The notes under the pieces are model-generated. The model did no database searches, was not told the origin of the DNA, and saw only the letters and a program-made list of their open reading frames with translations. Positions 50,370 to 57,993 of a stretch of 57,993 nucleotides of DNA are shown here, one piece after another. A program made the position numbers and the translations under genes. How positions within the stretch are numbered: position 1 is the stretch's first letter; every line of letters begins with the position of its first letter. The DNA is from Chrysochromulina tobinii (taxonomy: Eukaryota; Haptophyta; Prymnesiales; Chrysochromulinaceae): positions 1 to 57,993 of the forward strand of contig JWZX01003334.1 of assembly GCA_001275005.1 (NCBI GenBank), written 5' to 3'.

Positions 50370-52667
50370 TCAGACGACCTCCGTCTCAACGGGCGTGTCG
50401 CCGTCCTCATCGGGCGCTTCCACCTCGAGGCCCGTGGCGGTCGCCTCGGCCTCAGCCGCTGCCGCCTCCTCTGCCGCCTCGAGCGTGGCTAGCGCCGCCT
50501 CGCCGCCCTCCATGAGCGCGACCACGCGCCTGGCGAACGCGCCAGGGTTGGTGAGCTCGTACCCCGACGCGACCGCGGCCACGTCATACAGCAGCTCAGC
50601 GAATCCCTTGGCCGCGCCGTCGGCCTTGCCGTCGCCACCCTTGCCGACCATCGCCTGCAGGCGCGCGACGACGGCGTGCTTGGGGTTGATCTCGAGGTTG
50701 GCGGCCATCCCAGCCATCATCGCATCTTCGGTGCCCTGGGCGGCCGCTTGCGCCCGCATGAAGCGCTGCATCTGAGGCGACATGCCCCACTGCGGCTGCA
50801 CGAGCGCCGACGGCGACGCCTCGAGGCGTGACGAAACCTCTACCTTGTCGACGCGGTCGCCGAGGACGCCCTTGAGAAAGTCGGTGACCGGCTTGAGGCT
50901 CTCCTTGGCCTGCTTGGCCTCTGCCTTCTCCTCCTCTGACACCTCGCCCAGGTCCACATTCTCCTTGGCCGCATCGATCACGTCGTACTCCTTGTCCTTG
51001 ACCTTGAACTTGCCCACGCCCTGCAGCGCAATCTCGTCGATCTGGTCGAGCGCGAAGAGCACCTCGAACCCCTTCTTCTTTAGGCGCTCGAGCACGGGCG
51101 ACGAGGAGGCGGCCGCCTTGGACGCACCCGACAGGTAGTAGATCTGCGTCTGCGCCTCGGGCATGCGCGACACATAGTCAGGCAGCGAGGTGACCTTATC
51201 GCCGAGCGTCGACGAGAACGTGACGAGATCGAGCAGCTTCTCCTTGTTCTCGGTGTCCTCGATGACGCCCACCTTCAGGTAGCGCCCAAAGTTGGATTGG
51301 AACTTGACCCATTTGGCCTCGTCCTTGGCGAGGTCCTTGAACATGTCCATCGCCTTGCGCACGAGCCGCTTCGAGATGATCGAGAGCGTGCGCGACTTTT
51401 GGAGCAGCTCACGAGACACGTTTAGAGGGAGGTCCTCGGAGTCCACCATCCCCTTGAGGAATGACAGCCAGCGCGGCAGCAGCTCGGACTCGAAATTATC
51501 CGAGATGAAGACGCGCTTCACAAAGAGCTTCATCGGCTTGTTCTTGTCCGAGAACATGTCCTGAGACAGCTCCCACGGAACCGACGACGGGCAGAAGAGC
51601 ATCGCCTTGAATTCTACCTGGCCCTCGAGCGAGAAGTGGGCCTGCGCCGCCGGCGTGTCGTACGCCTTGAAGGTGGTCTTGTAGAACTCGGCGTACTCGG
51701 CGTCGGTCACATCCTTCGGGTCGCGCATCCACAGCGGCTTCGCAAGGTTGACCGTCTCCCACACGTTGGTCGTGCGCGGCACGGTCTTGGTGGGCGGCGT
51801 CTCACCCTCCTTGACCTCCGCGTCTGGATCCGGCACTGTGTCGTACTCCGTCTTCTCGGCCCACATCTCGATGGGGAAGGAGATGAACTCCGAGTACCGC
51901 TTGAGCATCGAGCGCAGTGTGTAGTCGTCCAGATACTTATCCGCATCCTCCTTGAGTGAGAGGATGAGCCGCGTGCCGGAGCCCTCGATCGGCGCGCTGT
52001 CGTCTGGCGAGATCGTGTACTTGTTGGCTGACTCGCTCTCCCATCGGAGCTGCGGCTCGCCCTCGGCGCGCGTGACGACCGTCACCCGGTCCGCCACGAG
52101 AAACGCCGAGTAGAAGCCCACGCCGAACTTGCCGATCAGATTGCTCGCGTCCTTGCTCTGCCCGAGCGCCTCGGTGAACTTCTTCGTGCCGCTCATACCA
52201 ATCTGGCCGAGGTTGGTCTGCAGCTCCTTGCGCGTCATGCCCACGCCGTTGTCCTCGATTGTGAGCGTGTTCGATTTCTTGTCGCCGATGATGCGGATGC
52301 GCCCGCTGAAACCGCCCGAAGCTTCGTCGGTCAGCTTGATGAACCGCTTCTTGTCGCACGCGTCCGACGCATTGCTGACGAGCTCGCGCAGGAAGATGTC
52401 CTTGTCCGAGTACAAGCTATTGATGATGATATCCATCACTTTGCTCACCTCAGCCTCGAACTCGTACTCAGTTTTCTCGGCCGTTGGCGCCTCAGCCTGC
52501 GCGAAGATGTCGCCTGACGTGCGCTTTGGCGATGCCGGCGTTGCGGTCGCTGCGCTGCTCGAGGCGGAGCGAGAGCCGCTGGCCGTAGGCGGCCGGGAGG
52601 ACGGCACGAAGCCGCTCACGGCAGCCGCGAGGCAGGCTGCAGACACCAGAAGCGAGAAGGTCCTCAT
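50370..52667 (-). CDS. HSP90: HSP90 chaperone with plastid-type bipartite leader
   Basis: About 765 residues from the Met at 52667 (the frame is open further, to 52835). The leader is a signal peptide (MRTFSLLVSAACLAAAVSG) followed directly by FVPSSRPP and a Ser/Thr/Ala-rich segment. This is the signal-peptide-plus-Phe pattern of proteins imported into secondary red plastids. The GHKL ATPase domain has LRELVSNASDACDK, DNGVGMT, and GKFGVGFYSAFLVADRV; the middle and C-terminal dimerisation domains follow. It lacks both MEEVD (cytosolic) and KDEL (ER) endings, and ends VETEVV. The usual LGTIARSGT motif reads LGQIGMSGT, a modest change. I assign it to the plastid (HSP90C type). Confidence 0.92.
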   Translation of the reverse strand: MRTFSLLVSAACLAAAVSGFVPSSRPPTASGSRSASSSAATATPASPKRTSGDIFAQAEAPTAEKTEYEFEAEVSKVMDIIINSLYSDKDIFLRELVSNASDACDKKRFIKLTDEASGGFSGRIRIIGDKKSNTLTIEDNGVGMTRKELQTNLGQIGMSGTKKFTEALGQSKDASNLIGKFGVGFYSAFLVADRVTVVTRAEGEPQLRWESESANKYTISPDDSAPIEGSGTRLILSLKEDADKYLDDYTLRSMLKRYSEFISFPIEMWAEKTEYDTVPDPDAEVKEGETPPTKTVPRTTNVWETVNLAKPLWMRDPKDVTDAEYAEFYKTTFKAYDTPAAQAHFSLEGQVEFKAMLFCPSSVPWELSQDMFSDKNKPMKLFVKRVFISDNFESELLPRWLSFLKGMVDSEDLPLNVSRELLQKSRTLSIISKRLVRKAMDMFKDLAKDEAKWVKFQSNFGRYLKVGVIEDTENKEKLLDLVTFSSTLGDKVTSLPDYVSRMPEAQTQIYYLSGASKAAASSSPVLERLKKKGFEVLFALDQIDEIALQGVGKFKVKDKEYDVIDAAKENVDLGEVSEEEKAEAKQAKESLKPVTDFLKGVLGDRVDKVEVSSRLEASPSALVQPQWGMSPQMQRFMRAQAAAQGTEDAMMAGMAANLEINPKHAVVARLQAMVGKGGDGKADGAAKGFAELLYDVAAVASGYELTNPGAFARRVVALMEGGEAALATLEAAEEAAAAEAEATATGLEVEAPDEDGDTPVETEVV

Positions 52668-52958
52668 GATTGGACGATGTGTGAGGTCGTCGGCACGTGT
52701 CGGGATGATGAAAAGCTTCGAGAAAAGCGCCGTCTCGAGCGCGAGAGCAGAATTGTGCACGGGCTTCCGCCTCTCCTCCCCACATTTTGCATGCGCAATT
52801 GCGCATCGATTGTACGTTTCTTCGTGTGGCTCCAATTTCCGCGACCGCGGCTCCTGCTCCTGCGTTGAACGCTGGAGCGGCCCTCACGAGCGACTCGAGC
52901 ACTACAGGGATATCGAGCACGCAAACTAATCAACGGCTTTCCAGTTGGTTCGCCTTCC

Positions 52959-54323
52959 ATGTCAGGTTGTCTAGTCCGCTCACCTGTCGAGCTGCGACGC
53001 TTTGTCGTCCAGCAGGAGTTGAAGCAGCTCGTGCAAGATCAACAAGTTTTAGCACAACCTTCCCCGCCCTCGTCGCCCTTCCACGCACTTCGCAACGGCA
53101 CTGCAGGCTCGCCGGCAAGTGCGTCGACCCGGTCTGCATCTGCATCTGAACAGAGCACGGCGCGGGCGCGCAGCCCCTTTGCACACTCGCCCAAAGGATC
53201 AGCACGAGGAATATCTAGTGCGCGATCAAGTGCGCGTGCCAAACTGAAGGAGCCACGTGCGCTCAACTCGAGTACCATGTGCATCTCCGACTCAAGTACC
53301 TCCGCGTCCCGCGGCGTACAACCCGAGGATCCTGTCCGGCCTTCACCCGTGCCGCGCTCGTTAGTCGCTCGCTACGACGCCTCTCTGGGCAATTATCGCA
53401 AAGCGGAGGCCATGCGCAAAGAGCGCAGCGAGAGGCGGGCAGTGCGTGCGACTCAAGCGACGCTGCAGCGCGAGCATGTCCAGAGCACGGTACGAAGTCA
53501 TCGGCAGCTGGAAGACAACATTTCCATGGCGAGACAGGAAGTGCAGCAGCGGAACGCGGCGCAGGCAGAAGCTCAGCGACAGCAGGAAGCGCTCTGGAAG
53601 AAGGCGCGTGCACAGGAGGACCGAGCGCTGCTTGCCGACGTCAAAGAGCGTGTGGGGCACTCACGCTCACTCGAGGCGAAGCTGCTCGAGCACGGGCGCA
53701 GCATCTCGACGGTCGGTCAGACGGTGGGAGGGCCTACAGGAGGCATAGGAGGATCCTCTGCTGCCTCTTTGTTGTCCATCGACCTCAGGAGTCATGATCA
53801 CGGCAAAGGTCGTAGCCGAGAGGAGGCACTTCCAGGCAATCGCGAGCATGAACGTCGCAAGATGCAGCAGCAGGCGCTCAATCGAGAGCGTGCCGCAACG
53901 CAGCGCGCGCAGAGCAGCTCGCGCTGTCAGGCGGCGCTGAGCGCAGTCGAGGGGTTGAAGCGAGCTTCCGCGGAGGGCGGCCGGCAAGATGCCGCGTGCC
54001 GACAGCGAACCTTGCAACATCTCGAACTCCAGAGACTGCAGCGCGCGCAAGAGGGCCGTGAGGCGCGCCATGCCCACCGTGCCGAGGCGCAGCGCGAGCT
54101 GCGGGAGCGCTGCCGCCGGCGGCGGTTGAAGGCGCTCGAGGAGGAGAAGGCCGCAGACGCTGCCATCGCCCAGGCGCGTCACGAGGCGTGGGTATCGAAG
54201 CGAGGGCTGCGGAATCGAGTCTTTGCCGAACGGTACGCAAGCGCAAGCGCGGCGGGGGCCTTTGTAGAGGGCTCTCCATTTTTGGATCTGTACCTTATGG
54301 ATGAGGTCACCCATCCCAAGTAG
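52959..54323 (+). CDS. Coiled-coil protein, Arg/Gln/Ser-rich, hypothetical
   Basis: A 454-residue protein. The N-terminal 140 residues are Ser/Ala/Pro-rich and disordered. From about 145 on, long helical stretches with heptad-like Ala/Glu/Arg/Gln (KAEAMRKERSERRAVRATQA; LQREHVQSTVRSHRQLEDNI; LNRERAATQRAQSSSRCQAA) alternate with short Gly/Ser breaks. No catalytic motif. The start is 291 bases from the divergent HSP90 start, so they may share regulation by position. Composition resembles ciliary or centrosomal coiled-coil proteins, but this is a loose likeness. Confidence 0.68.
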   Translation: MSGCLVRSPVELRRFVVQQELKQLVQDQQVLAQPSPPSSPFHALRNGTAGSPASASTRSASASEQSTARARSPFAHSPKGSARGISSARSSARAKLKEPRALNSSTMCISDSSTSASRGVQPEDPVRPSPVPRSLVARYDASLGNYRKAEAMRKERSERRAVRATQATLQREHVQSTVRSHRQLEDNISMARQEVQQRNAAQAEAQRQQEALWKKARAQEDRALLADVKERVGHSRSLEAKLLEHGRSISTVGQTVGGPTGGIGGSSAASLLSIDLRSHDHGKGRSREEALPGNREHERRKMQQQALNRERAATQRAQSSSRCQAALSAVEGLKRASAEGGRQDAACRQRTLQHLELQRLQRAQEGREARHAHRAEAQRELRERCRRRRLKALEEEKAADAAIAQARHEAWVSKRGLRNRVFAERYASASAAGAFVEGSPFLDLYLMDEVTHPK

Positions 54324-54412
54324 ATTTTTGCTCAACAGATTTTCTTCGAAGTAAAGCGTCATTTGAATTCCAAACTGGTGGTTTTACTCACATGATGGAT
54401 GGTCCGGACCGG

Positions 54413-55126
54413 TCACATAAACAGAGAGACATTGCGTTTGCAGGCTGGGCAAGCTATTCTAATGAATTCACCATTCGCACGCTTGAGCTGCTGCGCCATG
54501 TTGCAGCCATGGCACTGGCGCGTGACCGACTTGGGCGTGTGCATGGCGGCCATCGCCTCGGCCTCCCGGCTGCGGCCTGCCGTGATCATCAACTTGTCAC
54601 GCTCCACTTGGTCCAACAGCATCTGCGAGCGACTGCGAGCACATGGTGATACAAGTGAGTGTGGCACTCAAATCAGGGGCTGGTTCGCACGCTTGCATCG
54701 CGCGCACAGTTGCGTGTTCTCGCTGACCAGGTGGAGCTTGCGGTTCCCGACGTGGTTTGGATCCTCGCAGCACATCGCATCGCCGCCACGGCCGTCCAGT
54801 GCCCAGAACAACTTGACGATTGCCTCCAGGTCGAGGGGCTCGTGGCCGAACTGGTGCGTGGCGAGCTTCGAGGCGTTGTCATTATGTTTGATACTTCTGG
54901 TCAACATCGACACTCTGCTTGCCGCCAGGTTCACGACACCGTTGCCACCCTTCCAGCTGCGGTCTTCTGGTCCTATCAACTCGTGGATCTTCCATGGGTT
55001 GCCAAGGGGCCCATGCGTCGTCGCGTCCTTCTTGGAGATGCCCTTGCGGATGGTGCCCTTGCGTGGCTTCGGCAACTTCAGCGACTTGGCGAGGTCCGCG
55101 ATCTTCTTTCCGAAAGCTCGTGGCAT
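54413..55126 (-). CDS. Basic protein with C-terminal Cys4 zinc motif, two exons
   Basis: Exons 55126-54708 and 54632-54413 join across a 75-nt intron (GTGCGCGC...CTCGCAG, phase 2) into 212 residues. The N-terminus is Lys-rich (MPRAFGKKIADLAKSLKLPK, KKDATTHG). The central part has GNPWKIHELIG and EDRSWKGGNG and Trp-containing segments. The C-terminus has CHGCNMAQQ, then ACPACKRN, a CxxC...CxxC zinc ribbon-like pair. If the intron is kept, the first exon would instead end CARCKRANQPLI. Codon choice, Lys content and splice signals all favour the minus strand over the Trp/Ser/Arg-rich frame on the plus strand. No family recognised; a nucleic-acid-binding role is possible. Confidence 0.6.
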
Positions 55127-55333
55127 GTGCGAGCAGGAATCCAGAGGCCTTTTCGGGAGGTGGAGCTTTATTTGGTTATCGGATTCGGGTTGACTGATGA
55201 CTGCTAGATCTCCCTTTTTACAGTCGCAGGATCCGAAGGATTTTCCAACGCTGAGGGGGCTTTTTTTGAGGTGGAGGGTGTCAGATCAAAGGGATTCATC
55301 TCATGTTACCAAATTTAGGTCGCTTTCGCTTTC

Positions 55334-56695
55334 ATGCTCCACTCAGGGCACGGCGGACCCAAGGGTGAGGAGGAGGAGCGGCGCCTGTATGGCCTCGCGG
55401 CCGCGCAGGGGAACGCTCAAGCGGCGAACTGCCTCGCTGGTATGCTCGTCCAAGGGCGTGGCGGCCCCCCGGACGAGGTGGAGGCGCGGCGGCTGCTTGG
55501 CCTCGCAGCCGCGCAGGGAGATGCTGACGCACAGAGCATCCTCGGTGGGTTGCTCTACTCAGGGCGTGGCGGACCCAAGGACGAGGTGGAGGCGCGGCGG
55601 CTGCTTTGCCTCGCGGCCGCGCAGGGGCACGCTGACGCGATGTGCGATGCCGCTCTCATGCTCGACGAGGGGTGTGGCGGACCCAAGGACGAGGTGGACG
55701 CGCGGCGGCTGCTTGGCCTCGCGGCCGCGCAGGGGCACGCTGATGCACAGTGCCGCCTCGCTGACATGTTCTACGAAGGGCGTGGAGGACCCAAGGATGC
55801 GATGGAGGCGCGGCGGCTGCTTGGCCTCGCGGCCGCGCAGGGGCACGCTGATGCGCAGTGTAGTCTCGCTGGCATGCTCGACGATGGTCGCGGCGGACCA
55901 AAGGACGCGGTGGAGGCGAGGCGGCTGTTTGGCCTCGCGGCCGCGCAGGGGCACGCTCAAGCGCAGTTCGCCCTCGGGGTCGTGCTCTACGAAGGGCGTG
56001 GCGGACCCAAGAACGAGGTGGCGGCGCGGCTGCAACTAGGCCTTGCGATTTTGCAAGGTGTTGATTACGCACAGAGCTACATGGCTCGATTGAACAACGT
56101 TGCCGACGGCAGACCATCGCTCGAGGCCGAGGCGCAGCAGCCGCGAGCGACCACAGCGCGCAAAGGTGCATCCGAGGACGCTACGGCTCAGGTCGAGGAC
56201 GCTGCTTCGCTGGCGGCCGCGGCAGCGCGCGCGGATGCGGCCATGGCAGCGCTGCTGGCTGAAGAGGAGAGCAAAGCTGAAAAGGCGCGGCGCAAGAAGG
56301 GCAAGGCCAAGGCGGAGAAGAAGGCGAGGGCCGCGGCACGAGCGGAGGCGGAGGCCAAGGCCGCCCATGCAGAGGCAGAAGAGCACGCTCGCAATCAGGC
56401 GGGGCAAGAGGCTACGGCGTCAGCAGCAAAGGCGCACGCTGCAAAGGAGGCCGCATCAGTGGAGGAGCCGCCCGACCACTTCATCTGCCCCATCACGCAC
56501 AGCCTCATGATCGACCCGGTCTCCGCTGCGGACGGCCACATGTACGAGCGGCGTGCGATCGTGGACTGGCTCGTCGGCCACTCGACCAGCCCGATGACGG
56601 GCGCCGAGCTCAAGGTCACGACGCTCTTCCCCAATCACACCGTGCGAGGCTTCATCCGCACGTGGCAGGAGGCGCAGCGGTCGAGGGGCCAGTAG
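55334..56695 (+). CDS. SEL1-repeat and U-box protein (candidate E3 ubiquitin ligase)
   Basis: A 453-residue frame. Residues about 5-255 are seven SEL1 repeats of about 36 residues (GRGGPKDEVEARRLLGLAAA-type), nearly identical to each other. A coiled, Ala/Lys/Glu-rich linker (about 290-370) follows. A U-box at about 378-450 opens HFICPITHSLMIDPVSAADG and contains MYERRAIVDWLVGHSTSPMTG. U-box proteins are E3 ubiquitin ligases; SEL1 repeats bind partners. The open frame starts inside a repeat and a T-rich stretch with AAATTTAG precedes it at about 55310-55320, so an upstream exon with more repeats is likely. Confidence 0.82.
   Translation: MLHSGHGGPKGEEEERRLYGLAAAQGNAQAANCLAGMLVQGRGGPPDEVEARRLLGLAAAQGDADAQSILGGLLYSGRGGPKDEVEARRLLCLAAAQGHADAMCDAALMLDEGCGGPKDEVDARRLLGLAAAQGHADAQCRLADMFYEGRGGPKDAMEARRLLGLAAAQGHADAQCSLAGMLDDGRGGPKDAVEARRLFGLAAAQGHAQAQFALGVVLYEGRGGPKNEVAARLQLGLAILQGVDYAQSYMARLNNVADGRPSLEAEAQQPRATTARKGASEDATAQVEDAASLAAAAARADAAMAALLAEEESKAEKARRKKGKAKAEKKARAAARAEAEAKAAHAEAEEHARNQAGQEATASAAKAHAAKEAASVEEPPDHFICPITHSLMIDPVSAADGHMYERRAIVDWLVGHSTSPMTGAELKVTTLFPNHTVRGFIRTWQEAQRSRGQ
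55346..56040 (+). repeat. About 108-bp tandem repeat array coding SEL1 repeats
   Basis: Seven copies of a 108-base unit centred on CGGCTGCTTGGCCTCGCGGC share high identity at the DNA level, more than protein selection alone would keep. Other frames across it yield repetitive spurious reading frames. Confidence 0.88.
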
Positions 56696-57993
56696 AGGAA
56701 GAGACAATTGCTCCGCCTTGAGAGTGTAGTAGCGTCGGAGAGTGCGGTGAGCAACGCAGTGCCAGAAGCTGGGCTTTCACTGCCAGAGGCGTGGAGAGCA
56801 CCATAGCGGCGCCTTGCACAGGCAGGCAGGCAGTGGCAGGGCGCCAGCGCGCACCAGCGCAGAGAGGCTCATAGGGAGACGCGCAAAGACGTGACGCGAC
56901 GGCAAAGATTGCCGGTTGGGCTGCGTTGCACGATTGCGGATTTGTCGCGAGGGGGGTATCCTCAGGCATACAAAGCGTGGCCGGGAGCGCGGAGCCCGCG
57001 CGGGACGTGTGGTAACCGAAGACTGGGGTTGATGAATAAAGTCATCAGTCAAAATACTCAGTGAAGGACTTATGGGGACCGGAGGACCATTAAGGACCAT
57101 ATTTGACCCCGTCCTAAGAGGGCAGACCACCGCTATGGAGGACGTCTGAGTTGCAATCTCGGCGATTTAGATCCTTCGCGCGCGCCGGCTTAAAAGTCTT
57201 GAAGAGGGGTAAAAAGTCGACAGACCCGCGCAACACTACTTGTGGCTAACTCGCGGCGCTTCGCACACGAGACCACCCCGAAGGGCACGTTCCACGGAAG
57301 ATCCCACAGGGAAAGGAGACACGCGCGCGTTGTACAACGCGACACATCACAGATGAAACGACAAGCGGAACGGCGGGGGGGGGATAGAGAAACGGTAAAA
57401 TAACGACTGATTGGCTGTCTGGGTGGACTGTCGGCTCAGTCACTGTCGACCTGCTCGACACTGTGAGTCAGTCCCGAGAAGACCACCCTTTAAATCACAG
57501 CGACCGACTTAGGTCATCGCCCACCTCCTACAACAGGTTTACAGTCTTCCCCCCCCCATTAAGAAAACCCCGCATTAAGAAACTACGGAAAGCAAAAGTG
57601 CCCTGGGGCTCTAAGAAAACAGCCCATGGCTAGAGGTTAGGGCCCGCTGGTCACCCTCTCTACATGTCCGCGAGCCCATGGTGCGCCAAAGGCGCTAAGA
57701 AACTACGGCAAGCCTAAAATCCCTGTTTTCTTTTATGGAGGGGGAAGACTGATGTATAAGTTTATGGCATACATGTATCCAAAAACGTCACCCCCTTCGC
57801 GACGAAACATCGACCGACGAAACGACCCCCAACTAACCCGACCGACCTCGGCCGCATCTCGGACGAAACCGCGTGCTTGCATATGGACCAGTATGTTTCC
57901 CGCATTCTGGAGTGTCAGGTGCGTCTGCCAGTGTCAGACTTATGATTCAGCGTCACAGTGCGCGACGGGCTTCGTCAAAGATTCGTCAGGGGT
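56696..57993. other. Gene-free right end of the window
   Basis: About 1,300 bases with no supported gene. Less GC-rich toward the end. The pattern AAGAAACTACGG(A/C)AAGC occurs at about 57578 and 57693, with further copies of ATTAAGAAA at about 57559-57580. This could be part of an unrecognised repeat or transposon edge. No terminal repeats or coding domain can be shown here. Confidence 0.5.

Noticed and set aside
54399-55193. 264-residue plus-strand frame
   Set aside because: Trp/Ser/Arg-rich and typical of an antisense reading. The minus strand has Lys-rich coding sequence, a CxxC pair and consistent splice signals.
55197-56039. Second repetitive frame across the SEL1 array
   Set aside because: A frame-shifted reading of the same DNA repeat; the SEL1 frame has the known motif and continues into a U-box.

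Overview
This is nuclear DNA from a GC-rich, gene-dense, intron-poor unicellular eukaryote, most probably an alga with a complex red-derived plastid; a haptophyte is my best guess. The evidence is as follows. An organellar-type HSP90 carries a signal peptide followed by a Phe-starting transit-like segment (FVPSS), as in secondary red plastids. KDEL-type ER signals, an LC8 dynein light chain, F-box, U-box, DENN and DOT1-like proteins are all eukaryotic. The few introns that can be defined are short (75-152 nt) and mostly start GTGCGY. I see no prokaryotic operon structure, rRNA, tRNA or CRISPR. The lineage is an inference; no marker gene settles it.

Layout. 0.5-7.2 kb (all minus): a PDZ/proline-rich membrane protein, a secreted fucosyltransferase-like protein and a small coiled-coil protein. 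7.3-13.3 kb: a cyclophilin and a myristoylated Sec14-like protein (minus), then an XRCC4/PAXX-like candidate and a three-exon GPR180/TMEM145-type receptor (plus). 14.3-24.2 kb: a degenerate archaemetzincin, a DOT1-like methyltransferase, an unknown protein, an organelle EF-hand protein, an ER TPR protein, a two-exon FkbM methyltransferase and a duplicated EF-hand membrane protein. 24.4-30.4 kb (plus): a very large basic protein with a FAM166/CIMIP2-like motif and a charged-helix protein. 30.4-34.9 kb (minus): F-box/LRR, a short-chain dehydrogenase ending in HDEL and an SLATT/DUF4231-like membrane protein, with one small divergent gene candidate. 35.3-44.2 kb: DENND6-like, LC8, an ankyrin-MYND-MSS51-like protein and a membrane-anchored double nucleoside-hydrolase-like protein.

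44.4-49.8 kb holds the most unusual gene. Five IPT/TIG repeats and a discoidin-like domain run without a stop into an NSF-type AAA+ tandem ATPase (D1 and D2), about 1,720 residues after one intron and one single-base frame discrepancy are allowed for. The C-terminal side of the window has HSP90 (minus), a coiled-coil protein, a two-exon zinc-binding protein and a SEL1-repeat/U-box protein, then about 1.3 kb without genes.

The genes do not form one pathway. Themes are cilium/cytoskeleton (LC8, the FAM166-like protein, charged coiled-coil proteins), membrane traffic (DENND6, Sec14-like, NSF-like), the secretory route (ADEL/HDEL, fucosyltransferase, FkbM) and calcium (three EF-hand proteins). 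A (TTGAC)n repeat sits just upstream of three gene starts and may be a shared promoter element or a mobile microsatellite.
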